64,000 bases of DNA, from positions 1 to 64,000 of the IMG/VR virus record IMGVR_UViG_3300031524_000008. One strand, 5' to 3'. The stretch comes from a virus. The notes under the pieces were generated by a model. That model was not told the DNA's origin and searched no databases. It worked only from the letters and a program-made list of their open reading frames with translations. This document shows positions 38,916 through 46,042 of this stretch, one piece after another (within the stretch, counting starts at the first letter, position 1; each line of letters starts with the position of its first letter). The translations under genes were made by a program, and so were the position numbers.

Positions 38916-38990
38916 TGGTGCTCGTAGGGAGATTCGCACTCCCACTGTCAACGTTCTCAACGTTGCTTCTCTGCGTTGGAATATACGAGC
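38916..38990 (-). tRNA. class I tRNA with anticodon GAG
   Basis: Acceptor 7/7, CCA encoded. Anticodon loop TTGAGAA reads Leu CUC/CUU but the variable loop is only 5 nt. D-loop with GCAGA, T-loop TGCGAAT. Confidence 0.8.
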
Positions 38991-38994
38991 AAAA

Positions 38995-39068
38995 TGGTGG
39001 CACCGACTGGAATCGTCCAGTATTTCCCGCAATTCTAGGCGGGACGTTCTACATTGAACTACGGTGCA
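38995..39068 (-). ncRNA. aberrant tRNA-like RNA
   Basis: CCA encoded, acceptor 6/7, GTTC/GAAC D stem. Anticodon stem TCCCG/CGGGA with an oversize loop; T-loop ACGATT (6 nt). Not a normal decoder. Confidence 0.4.
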
Positions 39069-39114
39069 TCTTTCCAAGCGTGGGGCATAGTATAGTCGCT
39101 CAAAACACACGCTA

Positions 39115-39498
39115 TTAACACAAAATTCTGTCATCTAACCTCTTATACCTAAATAAGTGCGTTAGAGTATAAGCTATAAAGAAAACGTCAGTTATTCTTC
39201 CCGCCCAATCCGCTGATTGATTATCTTTTAAATACAGTCCAATAATCAAAAAATTCGAAATTAACAATATTGCAATTGATACAGCAATGCTAACTTTGTA
39301 GGATTTGTACCTACAATTAATAAGGCCCGCCGCTCCTACGACAAGGAGGAAAAGCTGCCAGCCTATTGTATTTCTCAAATCTGGAAAATACATAATGGAC
39401 CGATGATGAAGATGCAATGCCAACGTAAATAGCGCAATAACAAACATTTTAGTAGATAGGAAGGCGTATACCGTCCTCGCTGATAGATTCATTTTCAT
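39115..39498 (-). CDS. four-helix membrane protein, 127 aa
   Basis: Four hydrophobic segments with the layout of 25204-25614 and 26310-26702. GTGTAAAGT lies 6 bp before the ATG. Function unknown. Confidence 0.6.
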   Translation of the reverse strand: MKMNLSARTVYAFLSTKMFVIALFTLALHLHHRSIMYFPDLRNTIGWQLFLLVVGAAGLINCRYKSYKVSIAVSIAILLISNFLIIGLYLKDNQSADWAGRITDVFFIAYTLTHLFRYKRLDDRILC

Positions 39499-39520
39499 AT
39501 ATCTACTTTACACGTTATTT

Positions 39521-39580
39521 TGGTGGACCGTGAGGCGCTTGCAAGGATTCGTCGCCCCCTATGGTACATGACGGCCCACG
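39521..39580 (-). pseudogene. 60-nt truncated tRNA
   Basis: Perfectly pairable acceptor (GGGCCGT/ACGGTCC), CCA encoded, one long hairpin but no D arm or anticodon arm. Likely a deletion remnant. Confidence 0.4.
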
Positions 39581-39636
39581 TAAATTTTAATTTAGCAAAC
39601 ATAATCTGCCAAGCTGATTTTAAACAGGAAGTAAAA

Positions 39637-39711
39637 TGGTTGGCATAGAGAATTTTGCAATCTCGACCTATCGCTTATCAAGCGAGTGCTCTGCTTCTGA
39701 GCTACATGCCA
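39637..39711 (-). tRNA. tRNA-Ile(GAT), second copy
   Basis: Acceptor 7/7, CCA encoded. Anticodon loop TTGATAA. D-loop AGAAGCA, T-loop TGCAAAA. Overlaps the HNH gene end by 10 bp. Confidence 0.85.
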
Positions 39712-40166
39712 ATCTTGAATTGCTTGAGTAGGTCTATTACTTGTTGCTTCGAAAAGCCATTCTTGCCTAAGTTAACAAAGACGCATACGAATTCAACATT
39801 CCCCTTAATATATCCTTTTGAAGAGTCGATACGGTCAAGTGATGCGGTATTTGGTTGTGCTCTCTTATTAGGATGCGGCAAAACTAGCTCTACGTCAGTA
39901 TAAGCACATTTACCATTTTGGATTTGCCAAATAGATTCCAAATATTCTTTAGTTATAGAGCATTCTTTAGGTCTGGAACGAGCGTTTTTTCGGGCAAAAA
40001 GAAGTATTGATTTGAATGGGTCAAATGATAACGCTCTATCTGCACCCGCGCATTTTTCATCACAGAACATTGATGCTTTCCCTAGACGGAGACGGCGGTT
40101 ATACTCTTTGATTTCCTTATCAAAGGGCTTACCGCATGTTGCGCAAACTAAAGTAATCGTTCTCAT
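39702..40166 (-). CDS. HNH endonuclease, 154 aa
   Basis: Zinc pairs (CATC, CDEKC) and an HNH-like core CAYTDV ... LDRIDSSKGYIKGN, typical of phage homing HNH enzymes. Inserted between tRNA genes; GTGTAAAA 8 bp before the ATG. Confidence 0.8.
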   Translation of the reverse strand: MRTITLVCATCGKPFDKEIKEYNRRLRLGKASMFCDEKCAGADRALSFDPFKSILLFARKNARSRPKECSITKEYLESIWQIQNGKCAYTDVELVLPHPNKRAQPNTASLDRIDSSKGYIKGNVEFVCVFVNLGKNGFSKQQVIDLLKQFKIGM

Positions 40167-40206
40167 GCTCGCTTTTACACGCAGCGGTGGAGAACGGGAA
40201 CAAAAT

Positions 40207-40282
40207 TGGTGGACCTACTCGGTAACGCTCCGAGTCTTTCGCATTGCAAGTGCGATGTGCTATCTTTTATCACTATAAGCCC
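40207..40282 (-). tRNA. tRNA-Ala(TGC)
   Basis: Acceptor 7/7, CCA encoded. Anticodon loop CTTGCAA. D-loop has AAAGATA, T-loop AGCGTTA. Confidence 0.88.
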
Positions 40283-40388
40283 AATTAAACTACTAACATA
40301 ATCTCTACGGCTGGCTGCGACGATTGTAGTCACCAAAAGCCTACACTATGTTGTAGTTCGAGTTGCCGAAGTATCTAATCGCGGCAAA

Positions 40389-40577
40389 TTACCAATGATG
40401 CCATAGCGGGGCAGAGCCGCCACTAATAACATCGAGAGCAAAACTGAGCAATTCAAAAAGTGCCAACAGGAAGAAAATCCCGCCGACAAGATACTTTGCC
40501 CATTGAATTGTTATGTATGTCCACGCAACCCATGCAATGAGTGCGAACAACGCTGTATAGAATAGTAATATAATCAT
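40389..40577 (-). CDS. small membrane protein, 62 aa
   Basis: Start at MIILLFYTALFALIAW, 5 bp after GTGTAAAGA; two transmembrane helices. A longer frame would run through a tRNA-like gene and is rejected. Confidence 0.6.
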   Translation of the reverse strand: MIILLFYTALFALIAWVAWTYITIQWAKYLVGGIFFLLALFELLSFALDVISGGSAPLWHHW

Positions 40578-40596
40578 ACTACTCTTTACACCCAAA

Positions 40597-40665
40597 TGGC
40601 TCGATAGTTCAGAATACCGCACTGCTTCGGATATTATCGCCTTCTCAGGCCATCTGTCCCATCGA
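40597..40665 (-). ncRNA. short aberrant tRNA-like RNA
   Basis: CCA encoded, 7/7 acceptor (wobbles), CAG/CTG D-like arm; the rest is reduced to 69 nt with no clean anticodon. Confidence 0.35.
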
Positions 40666-40683
40666 GAGGGCAGACGAATTAAA

Positions 40684-40757
40684 TGGCACGCATCCAAGGA
40701 CTTGCACCCTGACGAATGGTTTTGGAGACCATCATGCTTCTGTTACACCAGACGCGT
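40684..40757 (-). tRNA. tRNA-Trp(CCA)
   Basis: Acceptor 7/7, discriminator G, CCA encoded. Anticodon loop CTCCAAA. D-loop AACAGAA, T-loop TGCAAGT: altered elbow. Confidence 0.9.
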
Positions 40758-40759
40758 AT

Positions 40760-40838
40760 TGGCTCAATGTCGAGGGTTCGAACCTCGTTCCCCCCGCTTT
40801 TTACAGCCGGGAATTTTAACCAGTTAAACTAACAAAGA
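40760..40838 (-). tRNA. Tyr(GTA)-like tRNA, canonical elbow
   Basis: CCA encoded, discriminator G, acceptor 5/7. D-loop with CTGGTT and T-loop TTCGAAC are universal forms. CTGTAAA sits in an enlarged loop closed by CCCG/CGGG. Confidence 0.55.
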
Positions 40839-40915
40839 TGGTCGCCACCGGACGTTATTCTCGTCTTTCTTCGGCCTTCATGTGGCCGCTGTTCTAATAT
40901 GTTGAACTAATGGCG
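40839..40915 (-). ncRNA. tRNA-like with A18-U19/G55-A56 elbow
   Basis: Acceptor 7/7, CCA encoded. D-loop AACATATTA and T-loop AGAATAA allow U19-A56. Anticodon loop ACATGAA (C33) would give AUG; decoding doubtful. Confidence 0.55.
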
Positions 40916-40917
40916 AT

Positions 40918-40991
40918 TGGGGCAAAGGGTGGGATTTTAACCCACGTTTCCGCTTTTAAGGGCGACGTTCTGAACGCTAAACTACCTTCGC
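40918..40991 (-). ncRNA. tRNA-like with G18-U19/U55-A56 elbow
   Basis: Acceptor 7/7, CCA encoded, discriminator C. D-loop AGCGTTCA and T-loop TTAAAAT keep G18-U55 but swap 19-56 to U-A. Anticodon loop CCTTAAAA, 8 nt. Confidence 0.55.
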
Positions 40992-41003
40992 ATGGTACTA
41001 AAA

Positions 41004-41078
41004 TGGAGCGGGTAGGGGAATTCGCATCCCCACGCAAGCGTTGGCAACGCCCGATGCTAGCTATTACATCATACCCGC
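41004..41078 (-). tRNA. tRNA-Gly(GCC)
   Basis: Acceptor 7/7, discriminator T, CCA encoded. Anticodon loop TTGCCAA. D-loop AATAGCTA, T-loop TGCGAAT. Confidence 0.9.
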
Positions 41079-41079
41079 A

Positions 41080-41144
41080 TGGCGCTTCGGTTTACCGAAT
41101 TCTCTCTCATACAGTTGAGAGCGTTTTAGTTATTAAACTAGCGC
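41080..41144 (-). ncRNA. mini cloverleaf with tetraloops
   Basis: Three stems TAGTT/AACTA, CTCTC/GAGAG and TTCGG/CCGAA with 4-, 8- and 4-nt loops, GCGC ends and CCA. It has the shape of a tRNA but no elbow or anticodon. Confidence 0.4.
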
Positions 41145-41149
41145 AAAAA

Positions 41150-41600
41150 TTGGGGATAGCACACGTTTGACGGCGTGCTATCCTTTCCAAAAACTAACAC
41201 CTATTCAGAGTTCCGCGCCACTCTAGGTGGTTTGGTAAGCCGGATTGCTCTTTTCGAGGGTGTTGACCGGACATTTGTTCCATTCAGGCTGGAACTCTAA
41301 AAGCGCCTTCTGAGTTTCTTTCGACGGCCTCCCTCTTCGGGTCGGTGTTCCATCGTTTCCACTATATGTTCTAAAAAATCTGTTTTGCGACTAAAAAACC
41401 CGCTGTCTTTTTCTGAGAGCAAGCGGGTCGTCGTCTTTCCTATCTGGCTTGCTACTCTCTAATCTGCTGTATCTCCCGGCTTTTCCTCAGAGGTCAGATA
41501 GGCAGACCATCTTTGGGCGTCACACCCGCCTATTTCGAGGCTCGGCTGACTATATGTAAAGTTTCTATTTAAAATCGGTTTCATCGTTATACTATATCTT
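41150..41600 (-). ncRNA. RNase P RNA-like structured RNA (candidate)
   Basis: Non-coding. GAGGAAAAGCCGGG at 41488-41475 resembles conserved RNase P region I, and GAGCAATCCGGCTTACC at 41250-41234 resembles region V. AAGCCGGG and TCCGGCTT can pair as helix P4. TGAATG and TGTCC precede region V, as in bacterial RNase P. Regions II-III are not clear and the usual bulged U in P4 is missing. An ATAGGC/GCCTAT hairpin sits where P3 would be. Could instead be an unrelated ornate RNA. Confidence 0.38.
41390..41430 (-). terminator. terminator-like hairpin
   Basis: ACCCGCT/AGCGGGT stem followed by six T on the minus strand. Would end a transcript from the 42.3 kb gene, or be an internal helix of the RNA above. 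Confidence 0.5.
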
Positions 41601-41739
41601 ACACTCTGTTTCGTCTTTTGTCAACTTTTTCTGTAAGATTTTCTTTGTTTCTTCACTCTACCTCAGTTTTTTTCGTTGTCAACAGAGTTTTTCGTTTTCT
41701 TTTTGGTTTCGATTCACTCTGTTTGTTTCTAAGGTTCCT

Positions 41740-42288
41740 CTATCCTACTGCATTTTGGTCTTTCGTCAACAGCTTTTTCAAAAATTCTTCAAGTCTTGCG
41801 GAATCTTCTCGGTTGTGGGGGTTAAAAGTTGCTAAATCGAAGCGAGGAATTGCTTTTGTGCCAGCGATTCTCCATCCGTGACCTGTTCCCCCAAAGCCTT
41901 GTTTTGAATGATTCAGAAAAGCAATACACGCATTAGCCCTAGAGAGAATTCCGGCATTTCTGTTCATCATCTGCTTTGCGCCTTTTGAAAGCTGGTCGTA
42001 AACAGGATGATGGGCACGAGCTATGAACTCCCACTCGGGATTGTCCTGCCACGTAACCAAATTCTTTTCGACAATCAGTTCTTCGTTATATGTCTTCCAA
42101 GGAAGATAAAGAATCACATGGGATGGACTAACACGATTTCCGCCACGGGCAAAGGCGGCGTCAGAACCTAAAGCGTTTCCCGTCGCAATATAACCTCCTG
42201 ATAAAACGATGACCTCGCCTATTTTTTCCATAATAGCAGCAGTCCATAAGGAAATATCACGAGAACCTATACATGCAATTCTTACCAT
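41740..42288 (-). CDS. SLOG/DprA-like nucleotide-binding protein, 182 aa
   Basis: Rossmannoid start with IACIGSRDIS, then LSGGYIATGNALGSD and a late GFGGTGHGW, the pattern of SLOG (YspA/DprA-like) proteins, which bind nucleotide-derived ligands. Ligand unknown, NAD or ADP-ribose derivatives are possible. Confidence 0.65.
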   Translation of the reverse strand: MVRIACIGSRDISLWTAAIMEKIGEVIVLSGGYIATGNALGSDAAFARGGNRVSPSHVILYLPWKTYNEELIVEKNLVTWQDNPEWEFIARAHHPVYDQLSKGAKQMMNRNAGILSRANACIAFLNHSKQGFGGTGHGWRIAGTKAIPRFDLATFNPHNREDSARLEEFLKKLLTKDQNAVG

Positions 42289-42290
42289 AA

Positions 42291-42956
42291 TTAATGCCCT
42301 GATAAAGTATTCTTATCGTGATGGTCTATTACAACAGTTTGCTTTCCCCTCATAATCTCCATTACATCCTGAAATGACACGGGGCCACCAAAGTTGTCGA
42401 TGCCGCAATCGAGAGCTTTATCATCAAGAGCTTTTGGATTACGCCCTTCATCGTTACCGTGACTATGGCCGCTCAACGCAATAGAGCCGTGCTGCATTTC
42501 ATCCCAAATACGAAATGGAAAGTGCGAAGCAACATAAGGCACACCATCAATGCGTCCAAGTACATAGTCGCCCAAAAACATTACTTTATTACCATACGCT
42601 AAAGGATATACCTCAACTAACGCGCTTCCATACTGTCGAAGGACTTCACTCTTATATACGGCTTTCACGCCGCTATTATGGTTTCCCCATAGTAAATAGA
42701 TGTACCCATTTAGCTCTGAAAGTAATTGCTTAAAGCGCGAACCATCAGGGTCGTTGAATACAAAATCACCAAGACAAAGAACGTTATCGTCCTTTCCTAC
42801 AAGGTTATTCCAATTCTTTTTTACACCCTCGTCATGCGATTGAATATCTGAGTAGCCCCGAGGCTTCCACAAGAATTCGCGGTCATGGTGAAAGTGTGTG
42901 TCTGACACAATCCATAATGGGGTTTTTTTAGTATTAAAATTTACGTGTTGTGACAT
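42291..42956 (-). CDS. metallophosphoesterase, 221 aa
   Basis: SDTHFHH, GDFVF, WGNHN and GHSHG give the calcineurin-like metal site. Sits 1 bp from the kinase gene, so may act in the same nucleic-acid end repair. Confidence 0.82.
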   Translation of the reverse strand: MSQHVNFNTKKTPLWIVSDTHFHHDREFLWKPRGYSDIQSHDEGVKKNWNNLVGKDDNVLCLGDFVFNDPDGSRFKQLLSELNGYIYLLWGNHNSGVKAVYKSEVLRQYGSALVEVYPLAYGNKVMFLGDYVLGRIDGVPYVASHFPFRIWDEMQHGSIALSGHSHGNDEGRNPKALDDKALDCGIDNFGGPVSFQDVMEIMRGKQTVVIDHHDKNTLSGH

Positions 42957-42957
42957 A

Positions 42958-43407
42958 TTATTCTACATTGCATACGAATCCAAACTCACCAACGGTAGGA
43001 ATTACGAAATTGTTAAATTGCTTTTCAATTACATCTTCGGGTACTTGACGCACTCGACCCTTATTTCTCAATTTAAGAACGTCTAATGGCACTCGAAAAA
43101 CATACGCTGCTGTTTCTGCGTCACATCGTTTTGCTATGTCTAGGAAATCTTTTCGCGCTTTCAAATGATAATTGCAAGCGTCTATTAAAACAGATTTACC
43201 CTGTTTCAACAGATGCTCGGTAACTGCATATACTGTTTGAAAAACCTTTCCGCTAACGGTTTGGTCGCCTTCACCATTACCAACGATTGCGCGAAACTCA
43301 TCAGTGGAAAGACGTACGACCGAAGGGTTAAGTGAGACATAATCTTTCGAAAAGCGAGTCTTGCCAGATGCAACGCATCCGACCATAAGTATTAATGTTG
43401 GTTTCAT
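42958..43407 (-). CDS. polynucleotide kinase-like P-loop protein, 149 aa
   Basis: Walker A GCVASGKTRF (10-19), then LSTDEFR and LIDACNYHLKARKD, as in AAA_33/T4 Pnk kinase domains. No phosphatase domain; the neighbouring metallophosphoesterase could supply it. Next to DNA ligase. Confidence 0.75.
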   Translation of the reverse strand: MKPTLILMVGCVASGKTRFSKDYVSLNPSVVRLSTDEFRAIVGNGEGDQTVSGKVFQTVYAVTEHLLKQGKSVLIDACNYHLKARKDFLDIAKRCDAETAAYVFRVPLDVLKLRNKGRVRQVPEDVIEKQFNNFVIPTVGEFGFVCNVE

Positions 43408-43438
43408 TTCGTTTATATTATGCGATTTTCAAATAATG

Positions 43439-44626
43439 TCAATCACTTTCATCTTTATCCGCAGCGCCACCGAATGAGCGATTGCAGTCGAACTGAGCAT
43501 AATTTGGTCGGCCAGTCGCGAACGTTTTCTCAATTCCATCCACGGTTTCCGTCAACTTTCCAGTGTATCCGTAAAAGAAAATCGTGGCAGTCTTACCAAC
43601 ATAATTTTCAGGATGTACCCAAATATCCTTCGCCTGTTCAAACGTTCCCTTGATATTAGCCTTGAAAGTACGCCCGTCTTTCATCAAACACACAACTTTG
43701 CCAGCGGTGCCAGCGCGATTTCCGATACCTTCTTCAACCCCGACGATTTTAAATTCTTCGTCGTCAGTAGGCTTTACCTTCAAAAGATTCGATGAGCGTT
43801 TGTTCTCATAGGGAGCGCCCAAAATACGAACGATAGAACCTTCTTCCCCAGCGTTAATATCATCAGCGAACATCCTCATTACATCCTCGTGAGTATTCGC
43901 AACACGCGTAAAGACCTGACAGTAATATGGGTTGGAAGAGAAATTCTTTTTGATTGCAGCGGAACGTGCGCGATAGTTAGTTTCCTTCTCAACACCATCA
44001 TACCCATATCCATCATAAATATAAAACCGTACCAGCTTCTCGCTTTTATCAAGGTCAGCTTGCGTGATATGAACGGTCTTACGAATTAGCTTCATTACTT
44101 CATTAAGCTTCTGACCAAAATTAGGAGCGTATAGTTCTCCATCAATCACCGCATCGGGCCATAAAGCAAAAAACGATTTCATAGACTCAAAAATATGAGG
44201 CACAGAAATATAACGTTCACCCTTACGGGAAAACAAACCATGGCGCGTAGCAACACAACGGCCACCGTTGAATTTTAGTTGGACGCCAACCGGATATACC
44301 ACTTTATCCAAGCGTTCGAGATACTTTTTTGCAAGCATCGGCTGTACGAACTGAACATTGTCAATATCCGCGATGTTTTCGAAGTAGCCACCTGATTTGA
44401 GTTGTTTATCATATCGTGCTTGAGCCTCTTTCATTGCTTGGTCTTCGGGAGACGTTTCGTTGCCGCGACCGATGTTCTTTCCTGCACAAACTGTGGGTTT
44501 TGCACGAACAGATTGACCGTTTTGTTGCCCCGAAACGGTAAAAAAACTATTTCCATCTACAAAAATTTGCCATTCTTGTACCGCGTTTGTTGATGTCCGA
44601 GAATAAAGTTTAGGAAATGTGTGCAT
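43439..44626 (-). CDS. ATP-dependent DNA ligase, 395 aa
   Basis: Nucleotidyltransferase motifs: KFNGGR (motif I, adenylated Lys near 140), VIDGELYA (III), EGSIVRI (IV) and LLKVKP (V), followed by an OB fold. N-terminal 100 residues are extra (WGR-like DNA-binding possible). Confidence 0.85.
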   Translation of the reverse strand: MHTFPKLYSRTSTNAVQEWQIFVDGNSFFTVSGQQNGQSVRAKPTVCAGKNIGRGNETSPEDQAMKEAQARYDKQLKSGGYFENIADIDNVQFVQPMLAKKYLERLDKVVYPVGVQLKFNGGRCVATRHGLFSRKGERYISVPHIFESMKSFFALWPDAVIDGELYAPNFGQKLNEVMKLIRKTVHITQADLDKSEKLVRFYIYDGYGYDGVEKETNYRARSAAIKKNFSSNPYYCQVFTRVANTHEDVMRMFADDINAGEEGSIVRILGAPYENKRSSNLLKVKPTDDEEFKIVGVEEGIGNRAGTAGKVVCLMKDGRTFKANIKGTFEQAKDIWVHPENYVGKTATIFFYGYTGKLTETVDGIEKTFATGRPNYAQFDCNRSFGGAADKDESD

Positions 44627-44656
44627 GAGACTACTTTAAGGAGTATTTTACAAAAG

Positions 44657-44878
44657 TCAAGTATTTTTTAAGGATGCAAGTCCTGTAGTCCACCATGCGC
44701 CGTCTTTGAATCTTAGGTACGTAAACATACCGTTTTTAGCTTCCAAGTAAGCTAATGTCAAATCGTCTGGCTCAATTCTTTTAACTGTAAAAGATGTAAG
44801 CGAAAGTTCTCCGTTATCTTTAACGGCTATATCTATTTCTTCTCCTAGCGTTATTGTATCTTGTATTTTCGAACTCAT
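44657..44878 (-). CDS. hypothetical protein, 73 aa
   Basis: Beta-rich small protein; overlaps the NADAR gene end by 4 bp. Unknown. Confidence 0.5.
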   Translation of the reverse strand: MSSKIQDTITLGEEIDIAVKDNGELSLTSFTVKRIEPDDLTLAYLEAKNGMFTYLRFKDGAWWTTGLASLKNT

Positions 44879-45396
44879 AAAATTTGATGTTTTATAAATA
44901 AATCTCTAACATTCATTGTTATTTTACCAAGATAATTAGTACCTATTCCGTCACATATACCCCATGTAGTATCCCTCCAAGAGTTCGTCTCTTCTAGGTA
45001 ACGCGCTCCGGTTTCAAGCAGCTTTGCGCGTAAGTCGCGATGTCGAAAAAATTTGTCGAACACAACCGCTAGCATTACATCCTTACGTACTCCTTTAATT
45101 TCCCAATCGTCGCGCATTTTAACGCTCTTTCCCCATTTTTTTACTTCTCTTGCTGGCATCGCAGCTACAATCTCATACTGTTTTTCATACCATTCTTTAT
45201 AATCGTCTTCATCATCAGGAATCACAGGAATCAACTTTGCAAATTGAAATGCGTTCTCGGTACGTCTAAACCATCTACCACCATAATAAACAGAAGCATC
45301 ATAAAAATTAGACAAAAAACGATACGGCCCGAAGAACCCACAAACTTCGTGCTCAGTGTGTCTGGCATATGAAGGTATTTCGGTATCGTAGTTCAT
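44875..45396 (-). CDS. NADAR (YbiA-like) protein, 173 aa
   Basis: FFGPYRFLSNFY (residues 21-32) and TENAFQFAK are hallmark NADAR motifs; C-terminal WGxCDGxGTNxLG also fits. Members cleave N-glycosidic bonds of riboflavin intermediates or remove ADP-ribose from nucleic acid bases. Third ADP-ribose-linked enzyme in the window. Confidence 0.82.
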   Translation of the reverse strand: MNYDTEIPSYARHTEHEVCGFFGPYRFLSNFYDASVYYGGRWFRRTENAFQFAKLIPVIPDDEDDYKEWYEKQYEIVAAMPAREVKKWGKSVKMRDDWEIKGVRKDVMLAVVFDKFFRHRDLRAKLLETGARYLEETNSWRDTTWGICDGIGTNYLGKITMNVRDLFIKHQIL

Positions 45397-45397
45397 A

Positions 45398-46042
45398 TTA
45401 TTTTTTATGGAATGCCAATATTCTATCTAACCACTCATTCCATTGTTCTATAGATAGGTTGCTTTTAGCTTTATTGCATAATCCACACGCTGGTACACAA
45501 TTTTCGCGGATGTATCCAACCTCGTTATTTATTCTATCTATTCCATTATAGATATATGGACCGTTCGCATCACAAGAATTCATACTTTGGTAGGGTTTAA
45601 CTCCACAATAACAGCATCGGGAACTTGTAATAGTTCTAACGTCTTCATCTATGAGAGTAAACAATAGATTTCTCCTTTTTGCGGCGGCTTTATATTGTCT
45701 GACTAATCTTGCGAAAGAAGCTTCTCCAAATGGCTTTCGCAAACTCGCACCAAAATCAAAATGGTCCGGGTACATTTTATTGAATGTTCCGCATCCAGAA
45801 ATTTCGGGGTGCTTTCTTTTATTCCTGTTTATTGTTTCTTTGTTTAATTCGTAGTATTTTAAGTTTTTTGCATCGCGGGCTTCTTTGTGTGATATATAGT
45901 ATTCATTCACCCGCTGTTTATTACAAGCTTTACAAACCGAACACAACCCGTCTTTCTTCTGTTTGTCTTTATGAAACCTTTTTATAGACTGTTTTTTATC
46001 ACACTTACTACATTTTTTTGATTGCTGATTTCGGGATTTCAT
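45398..46042 (-). CDS. HNH endonuclease, 214 aa
   Basis: N-terminal zinc pairs (CSKC, CSVCKAC), then CCYCGVKP ... IDRINNEVGY ... CGLCNKAK, the phage HNH arrangement. Overlaps the RNA-ligase gene end by 35 bp, consistent with a mobile insertion. Confidence 0.8.
   Translation of the reverse strand: MKSRNQQSKKCSKCDKKQSIKRFHKDKQKKDGLCSVCKACNKQRVNEYYISHKEARDAKNLKYYELNKETINRNKRKHPEISGCGTFNKMYPDHFDFGASLRKPFGEASFARLVRQYKAAAKRRNLLFTLIDEDVRTITSSRCCYCGVKPYQSMNSCDANGPYIYNGIDRINNEVGYIRENCVPACGLCNKAKSNLSIEQWNEWLDRILAFHKK

Noticed and set aside
28501-41078. Idea that G55 T-loops are sequencing or assembly errors
   Set aside because: The same change occurs in about 45 different tRNAs with matched D-loop changes and intact stems, which random error cannot produce.
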